Assembly (NCBI RefSeq): GCF_016756535.1
Contig: NZ_AP023248.1
Location: 124,001 to 188,000, forward strand
Origin: Mesorhizobium sp. 131-2-1
GTDB taxonomy: Bacteria; Pseudomonadota; Alphaproteobacteria; Rhizobiales; Rhizobiaceae
Reading direction: 5' to 3'
Length of the DNA stretch: 64,000 nucleotides
Below the pieces are notes generated by a model. It worked only from the letters and a program-made list of their open reading frames with translations. It was not told the DNA's origin and made no database searches. Both the position numbers and the translations under genes were made by a program. Of the stretch, positions 15,938 to 23,865 are shown piece by piece (position 1 is the stretch's first letter; every line of letters begins with the position of its first letter).

Positions 15938-17392
15938 TTAGAAATAGCCGAGGATGGATTTGACCTCGAGATACTCCAACATGCCCTCGAGGCCGTACTC
16001 GCGCCCGTTTCCGGATTGCTTGAAGCCGCCAAACGGTGCGTGGGGATCCCAGGCCGGGTAGTTGAGATGCACCTGACCGGCGCGGATCCGCGACGCGACG
16101 TCCTTGGCTCGGTCCATATCTCTGCCCTGCACATGCGCCCCGAGGCCATAGACGGTGTCGTTGGCGATGGTGACGGCCTCCTCCACCGTCTCATATGGGA
16201 TGATGCAGAGGACCGGACCGAAGATTTCCTCCTGGGCAATACGCATGCCCGTGCGCACCTCGGAAAAAATGGTCGGCTTGACGTAGAGCCCGGCATTCAG
16301 GCCGCCTGGACGACCCTCCCCACCAGTGATGAGCTTCGCGCCTTCGGAAATGCCGACGCCGATCATGGTCTGGATTCTGTCGAACTGGGCTCGGTTGGCG
16401 ATCGCACCATGGGTGGTGGTCTCCGCCAGAGGATCGCCAACGACGATCTCGTCCGCGGCGCGCTCGGCTATCGACTCAATCTCCGCAAGCTGCGCGCGCG
16501 GCACGATCATGCGCGTTGGCGCGCTGCATGACTGACCGAGATTGCGGAAGGCGGCGGCTATGCCCAGAGAAATGGCGCGATCGAGATCAGCATCCGGCAG
16601 GACCACGTTCGGCGACTTACCGCCGAGCTCCTGCGCGACGCGCTTCACAGTCGGCGCTGCCGCCTGGGCCACCGCAATGCCTGCACGGGTAGAGCCGGTA
16701 ATCGAGATCAAATCGACGTTGGCATGGGACGCAAGAGCCGCCCCGACGCAGAGGCCGTCCCCATTGACGAGATTGAAGACACCCGCCGGGAAGCCGGCTT
16801 CCTCGATCGCCTCCGCGAACAGAAGGGCGCTCAACGGAGAGAGTTCACTTGGCTTCAGCACGAGTGTGCAGCCCGCGGCAAGTGCCGGCGCGACCTTGGC
16901 GGTGAGTTGGTAGAGCGGCCAGTTCCACGGCGTAATCAGCCCGCAGACACCGACCGGTTCGCGGGTGACGGCCGTGTGGCCGCGCTGCTCGACGAAGGTG
17001 AACGATGTCAGGACATCGCGGGCGGTCTTCACATGGGCAATGGCCAGCGGTACCTGCGCTGTGCGCGCATACCCGATCGACGCGCCCATTTCCAGGGTGA
17101 GGCATTGTGCAAGCAGTTCGCTGCGCGCTTCGAGCAACGCATGCAGGCGATCGAGCAAGCTCACGCGGTATTCCGGCTTTGTCCGGCTCCAGGTAGCAAA
17201 TGCCAGGCGGGCGGCGGAAACGGCTGCGTCCACATCCTCGCCGTTTCCGAGCGGAAACCTAGTCATGACCTTTTCCGTGGCCGGATTGATAACGTCGCCC
17301 GTAGCGGTGCCACTCGGCTCGCGCCATTCGCCGCCAATGAAGAACCTATCCACGCGGCCGTTGCGGGACAGGTGCTCGAGGGGTGCGGTCAT
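15938..17392 (-). CDS. NAD(P)-dependent aldehyde dehydrogenase (cassette A)
   Basis: A 484-residue ALDH. Key residues are the cofactor motif TPWNWPLYQ (near 154), E255 in AQELGGKSP and the catalytic C289 in LGQSCSAPTRM, with EEIFGPVLCI and the terminal PFGGFKQSGNGREYGLEG. It oxidises an aldehyde to the acid in the cytoplasm; the betaine-aldehyde/semialdehyde-type sequence does not fix the substrate. Its start overlaps the stop of a 47-codon frame upstream (ATGA at 17389-17392), so it belongs to the minus-strand run coming from the GNAT and D-threonine-aldolase-like genes. In the proposed pathway it would oxidise the aldehyde released by the PLP enzyme. Confidence 0.85.
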   Translation of the reverse strand: MTAPLEHLSRNGRVDRFFIGGEWREPSGTATGDVINPATEKVMTRFPLGNGEDVDAAVSAARLAFATWSRTKPEYRVSLLDRLHALLEARSELLAQCLTLEMGASIGYARTAQVPLAIAHVKTARDVLTSFTFVEQRGHTAVTREPVGVCGLITPWNWPLYQLTAKVAPALAAGCTLVLKPSELSPLSALLFAEAIEEAGFPAGVFNLVNGDGLCVGAALASHANVDLISITGSTRAGIAVAQAAAPTVKRVAQELGGKSPNVVLPDADLDRAISLGIAAAFRNLGQSCSAPTRMIVPRAQLAEIESIAERAADEIVVGDPLAETTTHGAIANRAQFDRIQTMIGVGISEGAKLITGGEGRPGGLNAGLYVKPTIFSEVRTGMRIAQEEIFGPVLCIIPYETVEEAVTIANDTVYGLGAHVQGRDMDRAKDVASRIRAGQVHLNYPAWDPHAPFGGFKQSGNGREYGLEGMLEYLEVKSILGYF

Positions 17393-17532
17393 GTCACGAG
17401 GTCCTTCATCCGGTAATAGGCACCGAGGATCGGCCGGAACCAGGGACGCCCGAAATAGCGGCCTTCAAGGAGTTTGGACGGGCCTTGATCGAGCCGTTGA
17501 GACGCCTCCAGCCCGTAGGAGGTAAGTTTCAT
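17389..17532 (-). pseudogene. Short frame resembling the C-terminus of a PuuB-type flavin oxidase
   Basis: Forty-seven codons starting at ATG 17532 and ending in an ATGA overlap with the aldehyde dehydrogenase. The end LEGRYFGRPWFRPILGAYYRMKDLVT resembles the C-terminal tail of FAD-dependent amine oxidases, for example RGDPWFLPAVIKGYGLQDK in the protein encoded at 31219-32532. I read it as the remnant of a deleted oxidase gene, since cassette B still has a flavin oxidase. It could instead be a genuine small coupled protein; evidence is thin. Confidence 0.35.
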
Positions 17533-17590
17533 TTGCACCACCAGACGTCAGTTTCCATGGGCGTCATGCAAAGCGCGGAGATCGGGGCTC

Positions 17591-18760
17591 CTACCAGCCG
17601 CGGATCCGCTCCCAGCGCGCTTCAATCTCGGGGCTCTCTCCGTTAACGACGCTGTAGAAGTCATGCTGCGCGGCCATTGCGCACGCATGGTTGGGCAGGA
17701 TACGGATTCGAGTCCCGACGGGGAGTTCGGGCATGCTCTTGCCGGACCCGCTGCGGATCGCGAGGATGCCGTGTTCCTGGCTGGCTTGTGCCACCACGAC
17801 ATCATCGAGCACGCGCCCACTTTCGTCGCAGACCACGCCGTAGCCCTGGTCGACACGCTGGTTCGCGGTTCCGCGGTCGCGCGAGAGGGCCATCCACCCC
17901 GCGTCGACCAGCACCCAGCCTTTTTCCGGCTTGGCGCCGATAACGGTGGCCAAAACGGAGATCGCGATATCGTCGATGGCACAGACCCCCACCCCGGACT
18001 GAACGAGGTCGAAGAACATGTAGACCCCGGCGCGCAACTCGGTGACGCCTTCCAGATTTTCGGCAAAGTGCGCGGTGGGCGTCGAGCCGAGGCTGACGAT
18101 CGGGCAGGCATGTCCGTGAGCGCGCAGGATTTGGGCTGCGCGCACGGTGGCGGAACGCTCGTTCTCGGCTGCCTTCACCAGCGCGTCGGGCGTGCTCAAG
18201 CCATAGGACTCACCGGCATGGGCGAGGACGCCGACAAGGTTGGCGCCCGCTGCGACAACCTTGTCGGCCACCTCGACCAGCGTGGGATCATCCGGCTTCA
18301 ATCCGCCGCGATGGTCATCGCAATCCAGTTCGATGAAGACTGATGGCACAACGCCCGTTGCCTTGCGCACATCGGCTAGGGCATCGGCCTGTGCTACGGT
18401 ATCGAGGAGCAGTTTGAGATCGGCCCCCGTGCGGCGACAAAGCTCCATGGCGCGCACGGCCGAAGCCGGCGACATGCCGACGGCATAGGTCATGTCGCGA
18501 AAGCCATGGCCGGCGAAATATTCCGCCTCGGCGATGGTCGAGACCGTGATCGGACCGGGCCCGTCCGGGAACGTTTGTCGGGCGACGTCGACGCTCTTGG
18601 CCGTCTTCATGTGAGGGCGCAACACAACCCCGAGCTTTCTAGCGTGGTCGGCAAGACGATGGATATTGCGCTGGAGTTTCTCGCGATCCAAAAGCATGGA
18701 CGGGGTGACGAGGGCGTCGATTGTTTTGGCTGCTTCACGCATCTTTGCATTCGACTCCAT
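17591..18760 (-). CDS. D-threonine-aldolase/D-serine-dehydratase-like PLP enzyme (cassette A)
   Basis: A 389-residue fold-type III (alanine-racemase-like barrel) PLP protein. Seen are the N-terminal TPSMLLDREKLQRNIHRL, the lysine region LRPHMKTAKS, ELDCDDHRGG, GSTPTA, LRAGVYMFFDLVQSGVG and a C-terminal metal pair in LPNHACAMAAQHDFYSVV (His and Cys as in D-serine dehydratase). Family members cleave D-beta-hydroxy amino acids to glycine plus an aldehyde, or deaminate D-serine. Start: ATG 18760; ATG 18742 is the alternative. It lies 16 bases behind the GNAT gene on the same strand. Together with the L-threonine aldolase at 24994 the region can open beta-hydroxy amino acids of both configurations. 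Confidence 0.8.
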   Translation of the reverse strand: MESNAKMREAAKTIDALVTPSMLLDREKLQRNIHRLADHARKLGVVLRPHMKTAKSVDVARQTFPDGPGPITVSTIAEAEYFAGHGFRDMTYAVGMSPASAVRAMELCRRTGADLKLLLDTVAQADALADVRKATGVVPSVFIELDCDDHRGGLKPDDPTLVEVADKVVAAGANLVGVLAHAGESYGLSTPDALVKAAENERSATVRAAQILRAHGHACPIVSLGSTPTAHFAENLEGVTELRAGVYMFFDLVQSGVGVCAIDDIAISVLATVIGAKPEKGWVLVDAGWMALSRDRGTANQRVDQGYGVVCDESGRVLDDVVVAQASQEHGILAIRSGSGKSMPELPVGTRIRILPNHACAMAAQHDFYSVVNGESPEIEARWERIRGW

Positions 18761-18776
18761 CGCTGCCACATCCTCA

Positions 18777-19640
18777 TCAACCGAACGACTGGTTTGCCAA
18801 GGCATACAGGCGGGTCGTCCCGTCGGAAGTCGGCCGCTGCCCCTTAACCATGGCGGTCGCATTGCCGACTCGCTTGAGGCCCAAGCGCTCCAGCCAGTCG
18901 CTCAACCCGTGTTCGGCGTTGACGTCAATGCGCACGAACTGCCCAGGAAGCATCGCAAGGTGAGCCAAGATCAGGCGTTGCGCGTCGTGGGCACTTTCGG
19001 CCGCGGTGGGGCCGATGACGTAGCCGCGCCCGAACCTCCTGGCGATGGCGTAGCCCGCAACTCGCCCGCCGCGGTCGACCACCACCACGTCACCCGCATC
19101 GGCAAGTGCAGCCACCATCGTCTGACGGGACATGCCCGATGCCCGTTGGTCGAAGGAGTGGATCGCCGGGAGGTCGGAAACAGTCGCCGGGCGGATGTCG
19201 TCGCGGCCGTCCGGCGTCACGGCGATAGTCAGCGGGCCTTGGTGTTGGTGCACCATGCCCAAGGCGGTGAAGCCGCGCCGCTCGTAGAGCGTCAGCCCCT
19301 CCTCAGTGGAATTGAGCAGCACGTTCCGCTCGCCAGTCGCTGCAAGTAGGCCATCGAAGAGCTGCGAGCCAAAGCCGCTGCCTTGTGCGGAGGCGGTGAC
19401 GATGATCATGCCGGCGCTGGCATAGGCTCCGTAGTTCCACCACATGGCCGTGCCGAACACGTCGCCTGCCCGCTCCAGCACCAGGCCGTGGCCCACCATC
19501 GCAGCGAACGCCCAGTCCTCCCGGCGATAAGGCCAGCCCATCTCCTGCGACAGCTTCAGCGCGCCCGGCACGTGACGGCTTTCAAAATTCATCAGCTCGA
19601 GCGGGGTGCTGAGTGTTCTTCTTACGTGTTCGAGGGTCAT
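18777..19640 (-). CDS. Two-domain GNAT acetyltransferase (cassette A)
   Basis: A 287-residue protein with an N-terminal GNAT domain (GTAMWWNYG, the acetyl-CoA loop TASAQGSGFGSQLF, LLNSTEEGLTLYERRGF) and a second GNAT-like C-terminal domain of the YitH/HolE type (RPATVSDLPAIHSFDQRASG, GRVAGYAIARRFGRGYVIGP, GQFVRIDVN, GLSDWLERLGL). A protein of the same architecture is encoded at 42114-42989 in cassette B (matching GTAMWW/GSAMWF and RFGRGYVIGP/EFGGGFVIGP). Substrate unknown; N-acetylation of an amino acid or amine in the pathway is plausible. It heads the minus-strand run, divergent from the cyclodeaminase-like gene at 19864. Confidence 0.8.
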   Translation of the reverse strand: MTLEHVRRTLSTPLELMNFESRHVPGALKLSQEMGWPYRREDWAFAAMVGHGLVLERAGDVFGTAMWWNYGAYASAGMIIVTASAQGSGFGSQLFDGLLAATGERNVLLNSTEEGLTLYERRGFTALGMVHQHQGPLTIAVTPDGRDDIRPATVSDLPAIHSFDQRASGMSRQTMVAALADAGDVVVVDRGGRVAGYAIARRFGRGYVIGPTAAESAHDAQRLILAHLAMLPGQFVRIDVNAEHGLSDWLERLGLKRVGNATAMVKGQRPTSDGTTRLYALANQSFG

Positions 19641-19863
19641 AAGAAAATGCCGTCTCTTGGTCCGGGTCCGATGAAGTCGACCTTAGAGTTGCCTCCCACT
19701 GACGGATTTCCCTGCCGTTTTGACCTTTCAGATCAGCGGTATTGTTCGTTCTGAGCAGATTCTCGGCATGCCAAATCGCACAAATCGGGAGAGATATCTG
19801 ACGTTTGAATCGCCCTCGTAAATCCGCGGTCGGCGTGCGGTTGATGCTCAGGAGGAGACCTGG

Positions 19864-20799
19864 ATGATCTACATCAGCGAAGAAGAGTCTGCCGCCCTCG
19901 TCACGCACGACCTTGCTTTCGAGGCGGCGCGAGCGGCCCTCGTGGCCGCAGCGTCCAAGCAGAGCGGCGTCTTTCCTGCGGTTCTCGGGCGCTCGCGGGA
20001 AGCGAGCAACACCTTCTCAATCAAGTCTGGCTGGTCGGACGACCTGACTGGGATGAAGATCGGCTCCTTCTGGTCGGGCAATCTTGCGCGTGGCCTGCCC
20101 CGCCACAACTCCACCATCGTGCTGCTCGACCAAGGTACGGGTCAACTCGGCGCCGTGATCGAAGCGGGCAAGGTCAACGCCTACAGGACAGCCGCCGCCG
20201 ACGCGGTTGCGGCCGATCTTCTTGCACGAGAACAAGCCAATGTTCTGGCGATATTCGGAGCCGGCAATCAGGCCGGCTTCGAAGTGATTGCGCTGGCGCG
20301 CATCCGCCCGATCGACACCGTGTTGGTCGTGGCCAGGCCTTCGCCGCGGCGTGACGCCTTTGTCGACCAGATCGGCGAAACGGGCCTGGAGGTGCGCGCC
20401 GTACCGGCCGAAGAAGCCGTGCGCGCAGCTGACATTGTGGTGACGGCGACACCCTCACGTGAACCTCTGTTCGATGCCGCCTGGGTGAAACCCGGAACCC
20501 ATGTCGTCAGCATGGGCTCGGACGCACCCGGCAAGCGCGAATTGCCGGGCGACTTGTTGTCGAGGGCAAGGCTGTTCTGCGACCTGCCCTCGCAGTCCCT
20601 CCAGATTGGCGAGTTCCAGCACGTCCGCAGCGAGATCGGCGCGGGCGTGCTTGCCGTAACACCCATCGGCGACGTCATTGAAGAGCGTGCACCCGGACGT
20701 CGCTTGGAAGACGAAATCACGGTCTTCGACAGTTCCGGTATCTCCCTGCAGGACCTCTACATGGCCGACGCGCTGATCCGCGCTAAGCTCCGCCGGTGA
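19864..20799 (+). CDS. Ornithine cyclodeaminase/mu-crystallin family protein
   Basis: A 311-residue NAD(P)-binding protein. Seen are the N-terminal SEEESAALVTHDLAFEAARAAL, FSIKSGW and GLPRHNSTIVLLDQ, the nucleotide loop LAIFGAGNQAGFEVIALA, VTATPSREPLF, GTHVVSMGSDAPGKRELP and VFDSSGISLQDLYMA. Family members include ornithine cyclodeaminase, ketimine reductases, alanine dehydrogenases and the EutC protein of ectoine use, so the exact reaction is open; imine or keto-acid reduction is likely. AGGAGGAGAC before ATG 19864 is a strong ribosome site. It is transcribed away from cassette A and converges on the LysR gene, leaving a divergent promoter region at 19641-19863. Confidence 0.8.
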   Translation: MIYISEEESAALVTHDLAFEAARAALVAAASKQSGVFPAVLGRSREASNTFSIKSGWSDDLTGMKIGSFWSGNLARGLPRHNSTIVLLDQGTGQLGAVIEAGKVNAYRTAAADAVAADLLAREQANVLAIFGAGNQAGFEVIALARIRPIDTVLVVARPSPRRDAFVDQIGETGLEVRAVPAEEAVRAADIVVTATPSREPLFDAAWVKPGTHVVSMGSDAPGKRELPGDLLSRARLFCDLPSQSLQIGEFQHVRSEIGAGVLAVTPIGDVIEERAPGRRLEDEITVFDSSGISLQDLYMADALIRAKLRR

Positions 20800-20840
20800 T
20801 CCCGCCTGGGCCTTTTGACCGACGTCGACCACATACCTTT

Positions 20841-21719
20841 TCAGCCAAACGAAATCTTGCATTGTGCTTTCAGCCATCGAGCAAGATCGTGAACTTTCCC
20901 AGACGGTTCGGTTTCTCCTATCCATATGAGCCCATAGTGGCTTCCGTCGGGATCGAAACCGGCCGGTGCGATGAGCCGCTCTCTATCTATGTCGTCGGTT
21001 GCAAGGACCATGGGACTGAGCGCAACGCCCAACCCCGCCGCTGCGGCTTCAATGATCAGGAAGTGATGGTCGTAGAAGCGGATTTCCGTGGGGCGCGGCA
21101 CCGAGGAGTGGATGGATAGCCAATGCGACCAAGCGTCCGGCCGGGTCTTTGAACCCAAGGCGACATATTCCCCCGATGCAAACGCCGGCGCGAGCTGAGG
21201 GCTCATGACTGGCCCCACCTTCTCAGGAAAGAGGCGCTGGACATGCCAGGCGTCGGGCAGCCCGAAGTCGAGTCGGCGGATGGCGAGATCTATCCGGTCG
21301 CGACGGAACTCGACCGGACCGCCACCCACTGACAGATGTAAGACGATCTCGGGATGCGCACTGTGGAAGTTTGGCAGTCGCGGAATGAGCCAACGCATCG
21401 CGACCGAGGGCTCGCATGAGAGAACCACGGCGTTTTGCTGAACGTTGGCAGCCCGCAGGCCTTCGACCGTTGTCGTCAATTCCGTGAAGAAGCGGCCAAG
21501 GGTAAGGTTGAGCGTCTCCCCGGCCGCCGTGAGGCGCAAACCCCGGCCACTTTTCTCAAAAAGTTTGAATCCAAGGTCTTCGGACAGCTTGGTAATCCGA
21601 CGGCTGACGGCGCCATGGGTCAAGGCGAGACGGTCTGCGGCCAGCCGGACGGAGCCGAGACGAGCCGTCGTCTCGAACGCTCGCAGATCATCCAGTGAGG
21701 GTATTTCGGACCGCTTCAT
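20841..21719 (-). CDS. LysR-family regulator, GcvA-like
   Basis: A 292-residue protein with an N-terminal winged helix-turn-helix (SLDDLRAFETTARLGSVRLAADRLALTHGAVSRRI, LFEKSGRGLRLTAAGE) and a LysR effector domain (VVLSCEPSVAMRWLIPRLPNF, RRDRIDLAIRRLD, IIEAAAAGLGVALSPMVLA). Its style is that of the GcvA subgroup. It is divergent from the kinase-PdxA2 operon starting at 21794, with a perfect 8-bp dyad between them, so it very likely controls that operon and its own gene in response to a pathway intermediate. Confidence 0.88.
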   Translation of the reverse strand: MKRSEIPSLDDLRAFETTARLGSVRLAADRLALTHGAVSRRITKLSEDLGFKLFEKSGRGLRLTAAGETLNLTLGRFFTELTTTVEGLRAANVQQNAVVLSCEPSVAMRWLIPRLPNFHSAHPEIVLHLSVGGGPVEFRRDRIDLAIRRLDFGLPDAWHVQRLFPEKVGPVMSPQLAPAFASGEYVALGSKTRPDAWSHWLSIHSSVPRPTEIRFYDHHFLIIEAAAAGLGVALSPMVLATDDIDRERLIAPAGFDPDGSHYGLIWIGETEPSGKVHDLARWLKAQCKISFG

Positions 21720-21724
21720 CGGTG

Positions 21725-21754
21725 AGTTTCTATCACCGATTTTGCGTAGAAACT
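21725..21754. promoter_or_regulatory. Candidate LysR operator
   Basis: AGTTTCTA (21725-21732) and its exact complement TAGAAACT (21747-21754) form a perfect dyad with a 14-base spacer. It lies six bases from the lysR start and 39 bases before the kinase start. LysR proteins typically bind such interrupted dyads in divergent promoters. Confidence 0.65.
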
Positions 21755-21793
21755 ATCGCTTTTCAAGCGGCGTAGGATCGGCATGATTGATCC

Positions 21794-22858
21794 ATGCGAA
21801 CCAATAGCCAATATACGATCGGTATCCTCGCCGACGACCTGACCAGCGCCGCGGATGGCGCCGGACCGTTCGTCGAGCGAGGTTTGCGAGCTGTAGTCGG
21901 CCGAGCCTGCCTGCCGGCGGAGGAGGCAACGATCGTCGCCGTCGACAGCGGATCGCGATCTGCTACCGCCTGGCAGGCTGCGGAACTCGCGGCGGAGCTT
22001 GCTGTGCAGCTCGCGTCGCGCGATGTCCTCTACAAGACCGTGGACTCCACCCTGCGGGGCCATGTGACGGAGGAACTGGAAGCCGCTTTCAAGGCAAGTG
22101 GTCGCAAGATGCTTGTCTTTGCTCCTGCGTTCCCCGCTGCAGGGCGCACGACCGTGAGCGGCGTTCAGCTCGTTGATGGCGTGCCGGTAGCGGAGACCGC
22201 CTACGGTCGCGACCCCGTTCATCCGACGCGGCAGTCACGGCTGGTCGACTTTGTTCCGGCCACCGTCAGCAACGCCGTCATTCTCGATGCCACGACGCAG
22301 GATGATCTCGACACACAGATTGCCGCCCTGCCGGATCCGGAAGCGATCCTTTGGGTGGGTTCCCCGGGCATGGCGGCGGCCCTGGCGAAGCGCCTTGCGC
22401 CGGTTGCGGCAGCATCGAATGCGATCGTGGCGGCCGGCGACATTCTCGTCGCGATCGGCAGCGCCAACCCCCTCAGCCATCGTCAGGCCGATCAGATCGC
22501 GGCGGACGCTCGGGTTACCTTGCTTCGGGCTCCGGCCCAGCGCGCGGATGATCCCATGTCCGTCTTACACGACATCGCTCGGGATGCGGCTGGACGACTG
22601 CGCGACAAGCGCTTCGATGTCGTGATCGCCACCGGCGGGGATACCATGGAAGCGATTCTCGACCTCCTGGAGATCCGGGGCTTCGAGATCCTGCGGGAGC
22701 TCGAGCCAGCCTTTCCGCTGGGCCGCGCCTTCCTCAGGGATGGGCGCGAGCTTCTTATCGGCATGAAGGCAGGCGGCTTCGGTGACGACGACACGCTGCG
22801 CCGCGCAATCGCCCAAGTCCGCCAGAACGCCTTAGAACCAGGACAGGCATTGTCATGA
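21794..22858 (+). CDS. Four-carbon acid sugar kinase family protein (DUF1537)
   Basis: A 354-residue protein with the family marks GILADDLTSAADGAGPF at the N-terminus, LYKTVDSTLRGHVTEEL, VFAPAFPAAGRTT and, in the C-terminal nucleotide-binding half, LVAIGSANPLSHRQ, IATGGDTMEAIL and LIGMKAGGFGDDDTLRRAI. Characterised members (DtnK, OtnK, DenK types) phosphorylate threonate, erythronate or 2-oxo-tetronate at C4. It is somewhat shorter than the characterised enzymes (about 400-430 residues). Its stop overlaps the start of the PdxA-like gene (ATGA), matching the known kinase plus PdxA2 pairing. Substrate here is not determined. Confidence 0.82.
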   Translation: MRTNSQYTIGILADDLTSAADGAGPFVERGLRAVVGRACLPAEEATIVAVDSGSRSATAWQAAELAAELAVQLASRDVLYKTVDSTLRGHVTEELEAAFKASGRKMLVFAPAFPAAGRTTVSGVQLVDGVPVAETAYGRDPVHPTRQSRLVDFVPATVSNAVILDATTQDDLDTQIAALPDPEAILWVGSPGMAAALAKRLAPVAAASNAIVAAGDILVAIGSANPLSHRQADQIAADARVTLLRAPAQRADDPMSVLHDIARDAAGRLRDKRFDVVIATGGDTMEAILDLLEIRGFEILRELEPAFPLGRAFLRDGRELLIGMKAGGFGDDDTLRRAIAQVRQNALEPGQALS

Positions 22859-23865
22859 CGCAAGTCGCTCCCCTTGCCATCACGATGGGCGACGCCTCCG
22901 GCATCGGCCCGGAGATCGTGTCGAAGACATTGGCCAACGGCAGTGAGCGGGCGGTCGTTTTCGGCAGCTACCTCGTGATGGAGGAAGTCGTCCATCGCCT
23001 GGGTCTCGACCTAGCGGTCAAGCGTATCGCCGGACCTGAAGAGGCGCGCTTCGCGCCGCGGTCCATCGAGATCGTCGAAGCGACCCAAATCTTGGCGCTG
23101 CCGCCGCCTGGGATCGTCAACGCTACTTCCGGCCAAGCTTCCTTCGACGCAATCACATCCGCCATAACGGCCGCCAAGGCCGGTAGCGTGAGCGGTATCG
23201 TTACCGCACCTATCAACAAGGAAGCGATGGGATGCGCGGGCATTCGCTATCCAGGACACACCGAGATTCTGGCGGAGTATGGCGGCGCAAAGCGAGTCGC
23301 CATGATGCTGGCCAATGACGATATCCGCACGGTTCTGGTCACCATCCACACATCGCTTCGCAAGGCCATCGACCAGGCCGATTTCGACGCACAGATGTCG
23401 GCGATCCGGTTGGCGCATGACGGCGGCAAGGCCCTGGGGATCGCGGCACCGCGAGTTGCAGTCGCAGGGCTCAATCCACACGCCGGTGAAGGTGGTCTCT
23501 TCGGTGACGAAGAAATCCGGATCATACGGCCTGCGATTGAGGCGGCGCGCGCCGAGGGCATTGATGCCAGCGGACCCTGGCCCGGCGACACGGTATACAT
23601 GCAGGCCCGCAAGGGTCGCTTCGATGTGGTCGTAGCCCAATATCACGACCAGGGGCTGATCCCGGTGAAATATCTTGGCCTCGAAAAGGGCGTCAACATC
23701 ACGCTGGGCCTGCCGTTCGTCCGCACTAGCCCCGACCACGGAACGGCGTTCGATATCGCAGGTCAAGGCATAGCCGATCCCAGGAGTCTGGAAACCGCCA
23801 TCGCTTACGCTCGGCGGCTCGTTGCTGCGCAAACCGAGACCAAAGAACATGAAAGGGTAATCTGA
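22855..23865 (+). CDS. pdxA2: PdxA2-like 4-phospho-threonate / 4-hydroxythreonine-phosphate dehydrogenase
   Basis: A 336-residue PdxA-family NAD-dependent dehydrogenase. It opens with ITMGDASGIGPEI, has VTAPINKEAM, YPGHTEILAE, the three metal histidines at the usual places (H165 in TIHTSLR, H209 in LNPHAGEGGLFG, H264 in QYHDQGLIPVK) and TSPDHGTAFDIAG. Housekeeping PdxA acts in vitamin B6 synthesis. PdxA2 paralogues next to DUF1537 kinases instead oxidise and decarboxylate 4-phospho-threonate or -erythronate to dihydroxyacetone phosphate. Coupling to the kinase (ATGA at 22855-22858) supports the catabolic role. Its stop shares one base with the next start. Confidence 0.85.
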   Translation: MTQVAPLAITMGDASGIGPEIVSKTLANGSERAVVFGSYLVMEEVVHRLGLDLAVKRIAGPEEARFAPRSIEIVEATQILALPPPGIVNATSGQASFDAITSAITAAKAGSVSGIVTAPINKEAMGCAGIRYPGHTEILAEYGGAKRVAMMLANDDIRTVLVTIHTSLRKAIDQADFDAQMSAIRLAHDGGKALGIAAPRVAVAGLNPHAGEGGLFGDEEIRIIRPAIEAARAEGIDASGPWPGDTVYMQARKGRFDVVVAQYHDQGLIPVKYLGLEKGVNITLGLPFVRTSPDHGTAFDIAGQGIADPRSLETAIAYARRLVAAQTETKEHERVI

